DNA of 64,000 bases, taken from assembly GCF_026250525.1 (NCBI RefSeq), contig NZ_CP111044.1:577077-641076 (forward strand), given 5' to 3'. Source of the DNA: Chondrinema litorale (lineage in GTDB: Bacteria; Bacteroidota; Bacteroidia; Cytophagales; Flammeovirgaceae). Shown here one piece after another: positions 36,328-46,102 of the stretch. The notes beneath the pieces were generated by a model, which saw only the letters and a list, made by a program, of their open reading frames with translations, was not told the DNA's origin and made no database searches. Made by a program: the position numbers and the translations under genes. Positions within the stretch are counted from its first letter, which is position 1, and every line of letters begins with the position of its first letter.

Positions 36328-38826
36328 TTACACCTCTATTTTCAATTTCCAAAAATTGAGTTTACCAATATCTGCATTTGCTTTATCGGTAATTTTTAGT
36401 TTCCAGTCTCCTTTTATTGACTGGCCTTTTAGTTCTGTGAGAATCGGTGTATTGGCTAAGGAATATGATTTAATAATGTTATCTGAGCTTCCTCCAATGC
36501 GATTATGTAATAGATAAGAATTGTTACTTGGCGAAATTAGTTCTAGCGTTAAATCACCAATATAAGTATGGGTAATATCTACAGAAATTTCTAGATTTTT
36601 TAAGATGCCAGATTCTGTAACGGTTAATACTCTTTCTATGCCTGATTGATTATTATCTGGAATGGTAATTCCTTCATTTTCTTCTACGGTGATTAGTTCT
36701 GCATTGTTTGCATTTATTTCTAAACTCCACGAGTTTAATGAGCCTGTATCAACATTAGCAGCATCTTTAACAGTTAATTTCCATTCGCCAACCATAGATT
36801 CACCTACCAAAGCTAACAAAGTAGATGTGTTGGAGAAGTTAAATGTTTTTTGCAGATTATTGGTTGATCCACCATTTCTGCTTTGCAAAATTACTTCTTT
36901 GCCAGATGGAGCGGTTAAAGTCAAAATCAAATCACCAATGTAAGTATGGGTGATGTCTACACTTACTGATAAAGAAGCTAACTCTCCCTCTGTAGCACAA
37001 GTTATTATATCAAAAATACCCTCACTATTATTATCTGGAATACTCAAAGCTGGTTCTGATGTCTCTGCAAATGTTGTTTGCGTATTGTTACCGCTGATTC
37101 TAGCAAGCGCTTCTCTTACTGCTTCCAATGCATTTACTTTACCATGGCCAAACCATGGACTCCAAGTTCCATCAGGTAAATCAACATCATCAAAACTGCC
37201 ATTGTCGAATGGAGCAACTGGTGAAACATCCCAAGAAGTATCGGAATCAAAATCTGTTGGCAATGTTTTAGGGTATGCTTCTAAGTTCAAATCTTTAGAA
37301 GCGGTTTGATTCAAAATTGATATAACTTCTTTCGCACTCAACTCCTGATTTGCAGAAATAACCAAAGCAGCAATACCAGCCACTAAAGGCGTTGCACTCG
37401 ACGTACCGCCAAAAAAATTGGTTACTCCTTCGTTTTGTCCAGTGGTGGTGGTGATGCCCAAACCTTCCACTTCCATTCGGTAATAGGTATGCACATTACT
37501 CGAAGGTGCACATAAAGTTATGCCGGGACCATAGTTAGAATAATGGCTGCGCTGTGCGTTACTGGCTAGTGCAGCAATATGCATTACACCCGGCAAACCA
37601 ACCAAATTATGTATAAACTCTTGTGAGGTTTCTACTCCAACCCAAACCAATGAGCCATCTGACAATTGTTGCACACCAGAAGTATATGGAATTTCTATAT
37701 TTGATGAATAGTCGATTGGACAATTTTCGTTACCAGAAGCCCATAGAAACACGATTCCTTTTCCTCTTCTTCCACCCGTTTCCGCGAGCGTAGTAATGGT
37801 ATTCAAAACTTCGTTCTCCCAAATACCCACTGGTGATATTCCCCATGAGTTAGAAATTACATCTACTTTGTCTGACATGTAATTTAAAGCAGTTATCAAT
37901 TTAGAATCACTGATAAATAGACTTGGTCCATCAGACTCCCACTTTACGGGCAATAACCTACAAGCTGGTGCAGCTCCTACAGTTTTTACCGCATCGGCCT
38001 CTCCTGCAATTACACCGGCACATGAAGTACCATGGTTAGAACCAGTTTCATACATATTACTAGGTGAAGCATCAAAGTCAACACTTGAGATCAATCTTTC
38101 ACCTTGAAAATATCCCCAACTGGCAAACTTACCAGATGAATCAAAATCTTGATGAGTTAGCAAACAACCATCGTCGGTTACACCCACAGTTACATCAAAA
38201 CTTCCATAATTGCCCAACAACTCCCAAGCACCTTCACAATCGGTAGAAGATCTAGGATCAAACTCTGGATCGTTCAGTCTCTCATGCAAATGCCATTGCT
38301 GAATATAATTTGGATCTGTAGGAACAATATCTTGATACTTTTGAATTCTCTGGTTAAGATCATGCCCTGCTGATTCAACAGTTTCATCTTCTTCCATCAG
38401 TTTAACTACCAATTTTACCGGGTTCATTCCAGTATAATTGGTTAACTGAAATAAGTACGACTTAGCAGAAAACTCAGACTTTAATACCAAAGCATATTTG
38501 GCAATAAACTCATTTAATTCTTTAAGGGGAAGTTCTTTTTTAAACCTTACAAAAACTCTATCTGTAATTAAAAACTCTTTGCCAGTTTCCTTATACTGAT
38601 AAGCATGGTGAGTTGGAGCAATTCCACGCGAAACACTCATTAAAGCTTCTAAATTGCTATTATTTGTTGTTACTCGCGTTGAAGCAGAAGAGACTTGTTC
38701 TAATTCCGTTGAGCCAAAGGTTTGTATTCTTTGAGGTAAAGCCCTAACTACAAATTGATAGGGATTCTTTTCCAACTTCACTTTTTTGCCACATCTATAA
38801 GTATAAGTTTCAGGGAATGAGTTCAT
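36328..38826 (-). CDS. Subtilisin-like serine peptidase (S8) with two C-terminal P-domains, no signal peptide
   Basis: The protein has 832 residues. About 170 N-terminal residues include a propeptide-like part (FQLTNYTGMNPVKLVVKLME) similar to that of the subtilase at 26490. The S8 domain has Asp in VGVTDDGCLLTHQDF near 217, His in NHGTSCAGVIAG near 263, Asn in WASGNEN and Ser in GGTSSATPLVAGIAAL near 475. Two proprotein-convertase P-domains (about 600-710 and 730-832) each contain VDITHTYIGDL and are near duplicates. P-domains are usual on secreted proteases, yet no signal peptide or type IX sorting domain is visible. It is the first gene of the 12-kb minus-strand cluster. Confidence 0.9.
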   Translation of the reverse strand: MNSFPETYTYRCGKKVKLEKNPYQFVVRALPQRIQTFGSTELEQVSSASTRVTTNNSNLEALMSVSRGIAPTHHAYQYKETGKEFLITDRVFVRFKKELPLKELNEFIAKYALVLKSEFSAKSYLFQLTNYTGMNPVKLVVKLMEEDETVESAGHDLNQRIQKYQDIVPTDPNYIQQWHLHERLNDPEFDPRSSTDCEGAWELLGNYGSFDVTVGVTDDGCLLTHQDFDSSGKFASWGYFQGERLISSVDFDASPSNMYETGSNHGTSCAGVIAGEADAVKTVGAAPACRLLPVKWESDGPSLFISDSKLITALNYMSDKVDVISNSWGISPVGIWENEVLNTITTLAETGGRRGKGIVFLWASGNENCPIDYSSNIEIPYTSGVQQLSDGSLVWVGVETSQEFIHNLVGLPGVMHIAALASNAQRSHYSNYGPGITLCAPSSNVHTYYRMEVEGLGITTTTGQNEGVTNFFGGTSSATPLVAGIAALVISANQELSAKEVISILNQTASKDLNLEAYPKTLPTDFDSDTSWDVSPVAPFDNGSFDDVDLPDGTWSPWFGHGKVNALEAVREALARISGNNTQTTFAETSEPALSIPDNNSEGIFDIITCATEGELASLSVSVDITHTYIGDLILTLTAPSGKEVILQSRNGGSTNNLQKTFNFSNTSTLLALVGESMVGEWKLTVKDAANVDTGSLNSWSLEINANNAELITVEENEGITIPDNNQSGIERVLTVTESGILKNLEISVDITHTYIGDLTLELISPSNNSYLLHNRIGGSSDNIIKSYSLANTPILTELKGQSIKGDWKLKITDKANADIGKLNFWKLKIEV

Positions 38827-38915
38827 AATTACTTTGTTCAGTTAAAAAAATACCTGCAGGCTACTTTTAATTAATTTTATCTTCTTTTGTAACCCATTTT
38901 GTCTATTCAAAAAAT

Positions 38916-38929
38916 GCGCTAACTAGCGC
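38916..38929 (-). promoter_or_regulatory. Short palindrome upstream of the P-domain subtilase gene
   Basis: GCGCTA (38916-38921) AC TAGCGC (38924-38929) is a GC-rich inverted repeat in an otherwise AT-rich leader, 90 bp before the ATG at 38826. It may be a regulator site. Confidence 0.35.
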
Positions 38930-39026
38930 TATATACTTAACGACATTTTGATAGGATGGTTAAAATTCCAATTAATTACAGTGATTTTGTGTATACTGAG
39001 AAGTTTTGAGGTTGAAAAAAAATTTC

Positions 39027-39058
39027 AAAAAAAAGATCCATTGCCAATGCAATGGATC
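39027..39058 (-). terminator. Strong Rho-independent terminator after the susCD operon
   Basis: GATCCATTGC (39035-39044) and GCAATGGATC (39049-39058) form a 10-bp stem with a 4-base loop. On the minus strand an 8-base T-run follows. It lies 30 bp after the susD-like stop. Confidence 0.9.
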
Positions 39059-39087
39059 AAAAGACTTTAAATTTAATATTGCTTAAA

Positions 39088-40767
39088 CTAAAATTTACTT
39101 CCCATAGTAAACCATAGTTCTGTCGCAGGGTTGTCTTCTCCTTGTCTAGAAATCGCTTCTGTTACATTTGTACCATTAAGATCATAAGCTGGTTGTGCAT
39201 ACTTCACCCTGTTTGGATAACTTCTGCCTAATGGTATGCTATTGCTATAAATAGTTGGCAAATCGGGAGTATTATCTGTGATGTAATCCAAATGGAAATC
39301 GCGAGCCACTGCCCAGCCCTGATAATCTACAAAATACAAAGCTAACCAAGCTTGTAAACCAATTTGTTGCAATTGCTCTTCAGTTGTACCACTTAAAGTA
39401 GCAATTGGAGAATCAAGATAACCGTTATCTTCCACTACCCATTGATCGAAAGATGCCTGAATTGCTTGTTGATACAGCGCATTTGCATCTCCTCCAAAAC
39501 CCAAAACTGCTGCTTCAGCTTGCATCAAATAGATTTCAGACATTGGCATGATATACTGATCTATTTCATCTCCCAAGTCTAAAACACCTTCTGTAAGTCT
39601 GTTTGGTCTGGAGAACATTTCTGTATGCAAGAATGTTTTCATACCATCAACAAAACGCATTGGTTGGCCTACATAATAATCAGGACCCTCTTCAATAGTT
39701 ACTACTAAATCGCCACCATTCATTGAGGTGGAATATGGTACATTAGATCTATCTAAAGTGTTTTCCAAGAGGTAATCAATTTTTTCTTTGTTTGCTGTTT
39801 CATCATAACCACCAAAAACCAGTTCACCTCCATCAATAGGATCTGCAAAAGCAGGTAATCGAGGGTCATCATTGTCTTGCAATGTATTTATCAACTTAGA
39901 CGATAACATTTTCCAAGAGCCAGCAAATCTAGTAAAATCTCCATCTCTGGCAGCTACACTCCAACTTACTTCAAGGTCTTTCACTATCTTTACATCCTCT
40001 GTTGGCAAAGGATTAGCCAAAGCTTCGGCAATTGCAGTATCGGCAAAACCTTCTCCGGGTGCGCCATTTGCTCTTAAGGCAATTCTCAGTTTTATGCCAT
40101 TGGCAAAAGCTTTCCACTTTTGAAGATCGCCATTAAAAAGAATATCATATTCGGCCAAATCACTCGCTCCTAAACCTGTTACAGTTTCATCACCTATTAC
40201 CGCCATTGCATCATTCAAATCATTTATAACCCCTTCGTAAATGGTAATTTGCTCATCAAACTTAGGCTCCAGTATTCCCTCTCCTACTTCTGAATATGGT
40301 ATTTCTCCAAACTGCTCAGAATACATAAAATAATAGTTGGCTTTCATAATATTGCCAACTGCTTCCATCAAATGGTTTTCTAATAGGCCACCCGGCTCTA
40401 CTAATCTTAGGAATCCATCGATATCTAAAAAGTAACCAGACCAGTGGTTCCATGCATCTGCACTCGCTCCCCAACTTCTAGTGGTATTAAAAACCACATC
40501 TGGTTGCTCCCAAGAGTTTTTATAACCAAAAGAAGCATAACCACCATAAGTTGAACCGATCATTATTCTTGTAAATAAATAGGACCAGCTCGGTGGCATC
40601 CACATTTTGGTTTGAACATTCGGGAAGAAAAAACGGGCACTAACATCATCACTTGTTAAGCTATCATTATCCCCTTTAAATTCTTCAAACTGATCTGTAC
40701 ACCCAATCAATATTGAGCAAGTGAGCAAGATGGTTATATATAGTTTATTTATAGCTTTCATTTTCAA
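39088..40767 (-). CDS. susD: SusD/RagB-family nutrient-binding outer-membrane lipoprotein
   Basis: This 559-residue lipoprotein has signal ITILLTCSILIGC with the lipidated Cys at about 22. The helical SusD fold is indicated by ARFFFPNVQTKMWMPPSW, MKANYYFMYSEQFGEIPYSE and QYIMPMSEIYLMQAEAAVLG. It belongs to the SusD group that often pairs with peptide- or carbohydrate-linked SusC proteins. It caps the SusC channel and captures substrate at the cell surface. It starts six bases after the SusC stop, and a strong terminator follows. No glycoside hydrolase is adjacent, so the substrate is open. Confidence 0.92.
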   Translation of the reverse strand: MKMKAINKLYITILLTCSILIGCTDQFEEFKGDNDSLTSDDVSARFFFPNVQTKMWMPPSWSYLFTRIMIGSTYGGYASFGYKNSWEQPDVVFNTTRSWGASADAWNHWSGYFLDIDGFLRLVEPGGLLENHLMEAVGNIMKANYYFMYSEQFGEIPYSEVGEGILEPKFDEQITIYEGVINDLNDAMAVIGDETVTGLGASDLAEYDILFNGDLQKWKAFANGIKLRIALRANGAPGEGFADTAIAEALANPLPTEDVKIVKDLEVSWSVAARDGDFTRFAGSWKMLSSKLINTLQDNDDPRLPAFADPIDGGELVFGGYDETANKEKIDYLLENTLDRSNVPYSTSMNGGDLVVTIEEGPDYYVGQPMRFVDGMKTFLHTEMFSRPNRLTEGVLDLGDEIDQYIMPMSEIYLMQAEAAVLGFGGDANALYQQAIQASFDQWVVEDNGYLDSPIATLSGTTEEQLQQIGLQAWLALYFVDYQGWAVARDFHLDYITDNTPDLPTIYSNSIPLGRSYPNRVKYAQPAYDLNGTNVTEAISRQGEDNPATELWFTMGSKF

Positions 40768-40773
40768 TAATTT

Positions 40774-43700
40774 TTAAAATGTGATATTCAGACTCATTCC
40801 AAATCTTCTGCTAGATGGTTGGTTGTAATAGAAAATTCCTTGGCCATAGTTAGATACTGAAACTGAAGATTCAGGATCAACGCCATCAGCTTCTTTGTGC
40901 AAGAAGAATAAATTTCTGCCGATCAATGTTATAGAGGCTTTTTGAATTGGCGAATTACCAATTAGAGTACCTGGAAAATCATAAGTTAAAGAAACTTCTC
41001 TTAATCTGATATTTGACAAATCTTGCACATAAGCACCCGGAATACCCGGAAGACGAGCCCAATACTGTTGTGCAGTAATTTCGGTGGTATTTTGTACGTA
41101 AATTGGTTCTTCTTCAGTACCAGTGTTCACTACAGCATCTAACACCATACCGTCACGACCTTCTAAAGTAGCTTCAATACTTCCGCGTTCACCAAGTTCT
41201 CTATTTGTCCAAGATAGTGCTTCACCACCCATTTGAGCATCAATTAAGAAACTAAGTGTCAGATTCTTATAACCAACTGTATTCTGGAATCCACCTGTAA
41301 AATTTGGAAGGTAATTTCCTAAAAGTTGTTCTTCGGTGGTGGCGATTGGTAAACCTTCTTCATCCACTACCATTTTACCATCTTGATATTGGAAATCATT
41401 TCCCCAAATGTCTCCGTAATTGCCACCAACTTTAGTTTTTACGGAATAATTATCTCTATAAGTGAACAGGAATGACTCTGAACCTTCTATGAAAGATTCT
41501 AACACACTGGTATTGTGCGCATAGTTAAGTGTAACATCCCAATAGAAGTTTTCTGTCTCTACAATTGTACCGCCCAAAAGTATTTCTATGCCTTCATTAG
41601 AAATCTCACCAACATTGGTTCTCATGTATTCGAAACCTGTTGATGGATCGACCGGAGCATTGATGATCTGATCGAATGTATTAGACTTATAATAGGTGAT
41701 GTCTGTATACAATCTGCTCTTTAAAAACTTCAGTTCTAAACCTAGTTCTGTTGAGCGAGTAGTTTCTGGTTTTAATGTTGGATCGTCAAAAATATTAGAT
41801 TGTGTAACTGTAGTTAAACCATTGTAACCAGTTAGATCGCTCATGGAATAATAGATTTCATCATTTTTAGTACCACCAGAACCAACTTCTGCCCAAGCTA
41901 CACGGAATTTAGAGAATGATAACAAATTACTATTGATATTGAATATTTCATTTCCGAGTAGCGACAAGCTAACAGATGGGTAAAAGAAAGACCAGTCACT
42001 TGCTGAGCCAGAAGCTGTCCACATTCTAGAGTCCCAATCGTTTCTGCCTGTAAAACTCAAATACAGCATTTCTTTGTAATCGATTGTACCTGAGAAATAA
42101 AGTGAATAAATGGATGATCTAAAAAATGTTTCTGAGCCTGCTCTTAAGTCGGCTAAATTGGTATACAGCTCAGAGTTTGGAATGATAAAATTTTCACCAG
42201 ACTTGGTAGATGTTTCATTCTTATTAAACCTGTAATTACCACCAGCATTTAAACTGAGGTTAAAATCAGTACCAATGTGTTTGTTAAACATCAATAAGAA
42301 ATCTGCATTTACTTCTGTTTGGTCGTAATAACTATCTGATCTAGAACCATCATTAGAAATACTTCCACCTTTTGGAGTGATCTGTTCTATTTTATGAGAA
42401 AGTTGATCTGATCCAATTCGAACGAATGCTGTTAAGAAGTCATTAAAATCATAAGTTAATTTGGCAAAGCCAGTGATTCTATTTCTAAAATCATCATTAA
42501 TTTTTTCGTACTGATTATAGTAAGCGTTTTCAACCGGAATATTTACATCATAAGGATGAATTGACCTGCCAATTTCATCAACATAATTATTTTTAAAATC
42601 TTCATTATCAGCATTTCGAACTCTTCTATACAGGTGAGTGGTTGCACTGTTGTTAGACCAACCCATTACCGCTCTACTTTGAGCTTTCTGTGTAAAGTAA
42701 GTAACTTTTGAATCAAAAGTCATCTTATCTGAAAGCTGAGTTAAACCTCTTAAATTGAAGGTGTTTTTGGTTAATTCTGAATTGGGTAGAATACCTTTAC
42801 CAGAAAAGTTGGTATATGAAAATCTTAGGTTACTCACCTCATTTCCACCCTCAATATTGATACTGTTAACCGCTTCTACTCCTGTATCGAAAAAGTCTAT
42901 GATGTTGTCTGGATGTGGAGAGTAAACACCTGCAAGACCTGTCGGATAAGTAAACTCGCTGTTATCAAACTTAGGCCCCCAACTTCTCGAAGCATCATTT
43001 GCAAATGTTCCACCATCACCTTGGCCATATTCATTTTGGAATTGCGGCAATGTATTTTCATTCACTTTCGAAAAAATAATACTACCAGAATAGCTCACAC
43101 CAATTCCTTTTTTACTTCCTTTTTTTGTGGTGATTATAATCGCACCATTGGCCGCTCTATTGCCATATAGTGCTGCCGCATTTGGCCCTTTAAGCACCGA
43201 GATAGATTCAATATCATTCGGGTTAATATCTGAAATACCAGTACCATAATCGCTTCTAGAATAAGAAACACCTGTACCACCACCAGAAGAACCACCAAAT
43301 CCATTATTATTAATTGGCACACCATCTACCACAAACAATGGTTGGTTATTACCTGTAAGTGAAGAGTTACCTCTCATAATAACCCTTGAGCTACCTCCCA
43401 TACCAGACGAAGCCGGAGTAACCAACACACCAGCTACTTTTCCAGAAAGTGTATTTACAACATTGTCTTCTTTAGCTCTATTCAAATCATCGCCAGCCAA
43501 ATTGCTGGTTGCATAACCCAAAGAACGTTTTTGACTTTCAACTCCCAGTGCAGTAACTACAATTTCATCAAGCGATGTGTAATCTAAATCCATGGTTACA
43601 TTAATAATAGATTGATTACCTACTTCCACTTGTTTTTCCACAAATCCGATCGAGCTAAACCTTAGTACATCTCCATCATTCACCTCTATCTTAAACTTAC

Positions 43701-44211
43701 CTTCATAGTCAGTTACAGCACCTTTTGAAGTACCTACAATCAAAATACTCACACCCGGTAAAGGCTCTTCATCTTCGGCAGAAAGCACAGTTCCTTCTAC
43801 CAACTTTTGTAATGGGTTATCTTTCGATCCACCATCGGGTGGTTGGGTTTCATTTAGTGAAACATTAATTACATTATCAATCCGCTTAAACTTGAGGTTA
43901 GATTCTTTAGAAAGATAGCGAAGAACGTTTCCCAAAGATTCTCGATCATTTTTTATGGTAAATTTCTTCTTTACTTTCTCAATATCTCTCTTTGCGTAAC
44001 CAAACTGAAAATTGGTTTGGTCTTCGATAGATGCAAATATTTCATTGATTTTGGCATTACGAACTTCGAGATTCACCAAAACTTTGTCTATACTTTTTTG
44101 CCCGTAAGAATCATTGGCTAACAACAATCCTGAAAGGCAAATTTGTAGAACTAAGCCAAAAAACATATAGTTAGTCATACGTATAATTTGATGTATTAAT
44201 TTCCATTTCAT
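40774..44211 (-). CDS. susC: SusC/RagA-family TonB-dependent outer-membrane transporter with STN domain
   Basis: The protein has 1145 residues. A signal sequence (about 1-38) is followed by an STN (secretin/TonB N-terminal) domain near 55-110 (INEIFASIEDQTNFQFGYAK), a carboxypeptidase-regulatory-like domain near 130-205, the plug (GLDE-type box LDEIVVTALGVESQKRSLGY), and a beta-barrel with a C-terminal Phe. The STN domain means that substrate binding can signal to the FecR protein, whose gene lies directly upstream with its sigma factor. With the SusD partner it forms the uptake complex. Length is normal for the family. Confidence 0.95.
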   Translation of the reverse strand: MKWKLIHQIIRMTNYMFFGLVLQICLSGLLLANDSYGQKSIDKVLVNLEVRNAKINEIFASIEDQTNFQFGYAKRDIEKVKKKFTIKNDRESLGNVLRYLSKESNLKFKRIDNVINVSLNETQPPDGGSKDNPLQKLVEGTVLSAEDEEPLPGVSILIVGTSKGAVTDYEGKFKIEVNDGDVLRFSSIGFVEKQVEVGNQSIINVTMDLDYTSLDEIVVTALGVESQKRSLGYATSNLAGDDLNRAKEDNVVNTLSGKVAGVLVTPASSGMGGSSRVIMRGNSSLTGNNQPLFVVDGVPINNNGFGGSSGGGTGVSYSRSDYGTGISDINPNDIESISVLKGPNAAALYGNRAANGAIIITTKKGSKKGIGVSYSGSIIFSKVNENTLPQFQNEYGQGDGGTFANDASRSWGPKFDNSEFTYPTGLAGVYSPHPDNIIDFFDTGVEAVNSINIEGGNEVSNLRFSYTNFSGKGILPNSELTKNTFNLRGLTQLSDKMTFDSKVTYFTQKAQSRAVMGWSNNSATTHLYRRVRNADNEDFKNNYVDEIGRSIHPYDVNIPVENAYYNQYEKINDDFRNRITGFAKLTYDFNDFLTAFVRIGSDQLSHKIEQITPKGGSISNDGSRSDSYYDQTEVNADFLLMFNKHIGTDFNLSLNAGGNYRFNKNETSTKSGENFIIPNSELYTNLADLRAGSETFFRSSIYSLYFSGTIDYKEMLYLSFTGRNDWDSRMWTASGSASDWSFFYPSVSLSLLGNEIFNINSNLLSFSKFRVAWAEVGSGGTKNDEIYYSMSDLTGYNGLTTVTQSNIFDDPTLKPETTRSTELGLELKFLKSRLYTDITYYKSNTFDQIINAPVDPSTGFEYMRTNVGEISNEGIEILLGGTIVETENFYWDVTLNYAHNTSVLESFIEGSESFLFTYRDNYSVKTKVGGNYGDIWGNDFQYQDGKMVVDEEGLPIATTEEQLLGNYLPNFTGGFQNTVGYKNLTLSFLIDAQMGGEALSWTNRELGERGSIEATLEGRDGMVLDAVVNTGTEEEPIYVQNTTEITAQQYWARLPGIPGAYVQDLSNIRLREVSLTYDFPGTLIGNSPIQKASITLIGRNLFFLHKEADGVDPESSVSVSNYGQGIFYYNQPSSRRFGMSLNITF

Positions 44212-44261
44212 ATTTTTAATAGATTTTGATGAATAATTAGATGTTTAGTCAAAATTGATGG

Positions 44262-44361
44262 GGCACCCTTTAGTGATCCTCGACCAAAATTTTCACTATT
44301 GGGAACCTGCCTTCATGTATCCCCGCTATTTCTGTTCAACTGAGATAGCGGGTTTCTTTTT
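44262..44361 (+). ncRNA. Candidate antisense small RNA opposite the susC leader
   Basis: Two stem-loops lie in the 177-bp gap between fecR and susC. Stem 1 (44262-44311) pairs GGCA/TGCC, CCC/GGG and TAGTGA/TCACTA with short internal loops. Stem 2 pairs CCCGCTAT (44322-44329) with ATAGCGGG (44345-44352) and is followed on the plus strand by TTTCTTTTT. The T-run points to a transcript on the plus strand, antisense to the susC leader. Cis-encoded antisense RNAs at this position are known in Bacteroides polysaccharide loci (for example DonS). Alternatively the stems act in the susC mRNA itself. Confidence 0.5.
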
Positions 44362-44388
44362 AGCTTGAGTTCATGTTATTTTTATATT

Positions 44389-45438
44389 TTAATTAATAAT
44401 TACTTTGCCATCTACATATTTATATTCAAAGCCTAGCGAGTACTTTATGCTCTCCAATACATTTACTAAGTTTTGATTTTTAAATGTTGAGTTATATCCC
44501 CCTTTCACATTTACTTCTTTTTCCAAGATAAATCCCACTCCATACCAGCGCTCTAAACTCTTGATAATCTGTGAGAAGGAGGCATCTTCAAAAACAAGCA
44601 CGCCATCTTTCCAAGAAGGTAAATCGGGGTTAAAAGCTCCTTTTTGAACCAGTTTTTCTTCAGGTTTCAATAAGGCAATTTCTCCGCGAACCAAAGTGAT
44701 AGAATCACTTGTAATTGCATTTTCTTTTTTCTTAACCATTACCTTTCCCGTTTCTACAGAAACCTTTACCGCATTATTTTCTGGAAATGCATTCACATTA
44801 AATGAAGTGCCTAATACTTTTACCTCCGAATATTGGGTGTGAATTACAAATGGTTTGTTGGGATTTTTAGAAACATCAAAAAAGGCTTCACCTTCAAGAT
44901 GAACCTCTCTTATATTCGTACCAATAAAATTTTGCTGAAATCGAAGTGAACTTGGGCCATTTAATTTTATAGCACTACCATCTGGTAAAATAAATGATAT
45001 TTTTTTCCCCGCAGGAATTGTTTTCTCTTCCCAGATTGGATTTTGCTGAGCTAATATCAAATCAGCTTTATCTTGCATTAAACTATTACCAATTAGTAAA
45101 TAAATTAAGCTCCCCACCAAAGTGAATATTGCCAGTGAAGCTGCATACTTTAACCAATTTTGTTTGTTTGATGCTTTGTTATATTGAATAACTTTATGGG
45201 TAGTATTAGACTTTGTTTCTTTATCTATTTGCGAAAATACATTTTTCCAAACATCATCTTTATCCTGCTCACTAGCCTTATTTTCTCCTTTCACGAAATA
45301 CAGGTAAGACTTATAAAATGTTTTATTCTCTTCGCTAGCTTCTAACCATTTCTTTAATATTAGTTTTTCTTCATCTGTAGATTCACCTATTATATCTCTC
45401 GAAATGATCTCCAAAATATGATTCATGAAATTATGCAT
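44389..45438 (-). CDS. FecR-family anti-sigma factor
   Basis: The protein has 349 residues. The cytoplasmic N-terminal part (1-95) would bind the sigma factor. A transmembrane helix lies near 100-120 (YAASLAIFTLVGSLIYLLIG), the FecR domain spans about 140-240 (REVHLEGEAFFDVSKNPNKP), and the C-terminal DUF4974 domain shows EDASFSQIIKSLERWYGV. In the FecIR scheme the periplasmic domain contacts the STN domain of the TonB-dependent transporter and releases or activates the sigma factor. It lies between the sigma gene (82 bp upstream) and susC on the same strand. Confidence 0.95.
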   Translation of the reverse strand: MHNFMNHILEIISRDIIGESTDEEKLILKKWLEASEENKTFYKSYLYFVKGENKASEQDKDDVWKNVFSQIDKETKSNTTHKVIQYNKASNKQNWLKYAASLAIFTLVGSLIYLLIGNSLMQDKADLILAQQNPIWEEKTIPAGKKISFILPDGSAIKLNGPSSLRFQQNFIGTNIREVHLEGEAFFDVSKNPNKPFVIHTQYSEVKVLGTSFNVNAFPENNAVKVSVETGKVMVKKKENAITSDSITLVRGEIALLKPEEKLVQKGAFNPDLPSWKDGVLVFEDASFSQIIKSLERWYGVGFILEKEVNVKGGYNSTFKNQNLVNVLESIKYSLGFEYKYVDGKVIIN

Positions 45439-45520
45439 TTGTTAGCTTTTACTTTCATGTGCCATATTCTCACAAAAACCCCTACTCTTATCTGAAAAAA
45501 ATTTTAAAATATTTAAAAAC

Positions 45521-46102
45521 TTACAGAATCACCTTGTCTTTTTCTACGCTTTTGTGGTCTTTTTTAAACTCCTCTCTCAACAATTTCATGGCTTTTAGCA
45601 TATGATTTTCCACTGTTTTTATGGAAATCGTCATGATATCGGCCACTTCTTTATATTTTTTGCCTTCGTCTTTTACCAATTCAAAAACCTTTTTACACTT
45701 TGTTGGCAAAGTTGTAATTACTTTATCGTATCTTAATTTTAGCTCTTCAAACTCAACAACTTTATCTGGCGAATTAAAATCGATATTCTTTTTTGTATAG
45801 TAGTTTTCGTGGATTGAATCTGTGTACTTCTCCATTTTATTCCTTTTTAAGTAGCGCAAACACTGATTTCTAATCGCTACAAACAGATAATTATCCAGAT
45901 TTTCTATGTTAGACAAGTTTTGGCGAGAGTTCCATAGCGAAATAAAAACATCAGAAACTAACTCTTTTGCTATTTCCCTATTCTGTAATATTGAATAGCC
46001 AATATTAAATAAAGGATTGAAATAATAATCATACAACTCTTTGAATGCTTCAGGGTTGTTTTCCTCTGAAACCTTCTTTTTCAGTATATCAGCATTACCC
46101 AT
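45521..46102 (-). CDS. ECF sigma factor (FecI-like, Bacteroidota RpoE type)
   Basis: The protein has 193 residues. Region 2 is at about 20-95 (PLFNIGYSILQNREIAKELV, then SLWNSRQNLSNIENLDNYLF) and region 4 at about 125-180 (KVFELVKDEGKKYKEVADIM, then ISIKTVENHMLKAMKLLREE). Length and layout fit the sigma factors that pair with FecR in SusCD loci. It would direct transcription of the susCD operon when the substrate is present. A 497-bp gene-free region precedes it. Confidence 0.95.
   Translation of the reverse strand: MGNADILKKKVSEENNPEAFKELYDYYFNPLFNIGYSILQNREIAKELVSDVFISLWNSRQNLSNIENLDNYLFVAIRNQCLRYLKRNKMEKYTDSIHENYYTKKNIDFNSPDKVVEFEELKLRYDKVITTLPTKCKKVFELVKDEGKKYKEVADIMTISIKTVENHMLKAMKLLREEFKKDHKSVEKDKVIL

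Noticed and set aside
40774..46102. Polysaccharide utilisation locus
   Set aside because: SusCD with ECF/FecR is clear, but no glycoside hydrolase, lyase or sulfatase is adjacent, so a polysaccharide substrate is unsupported.
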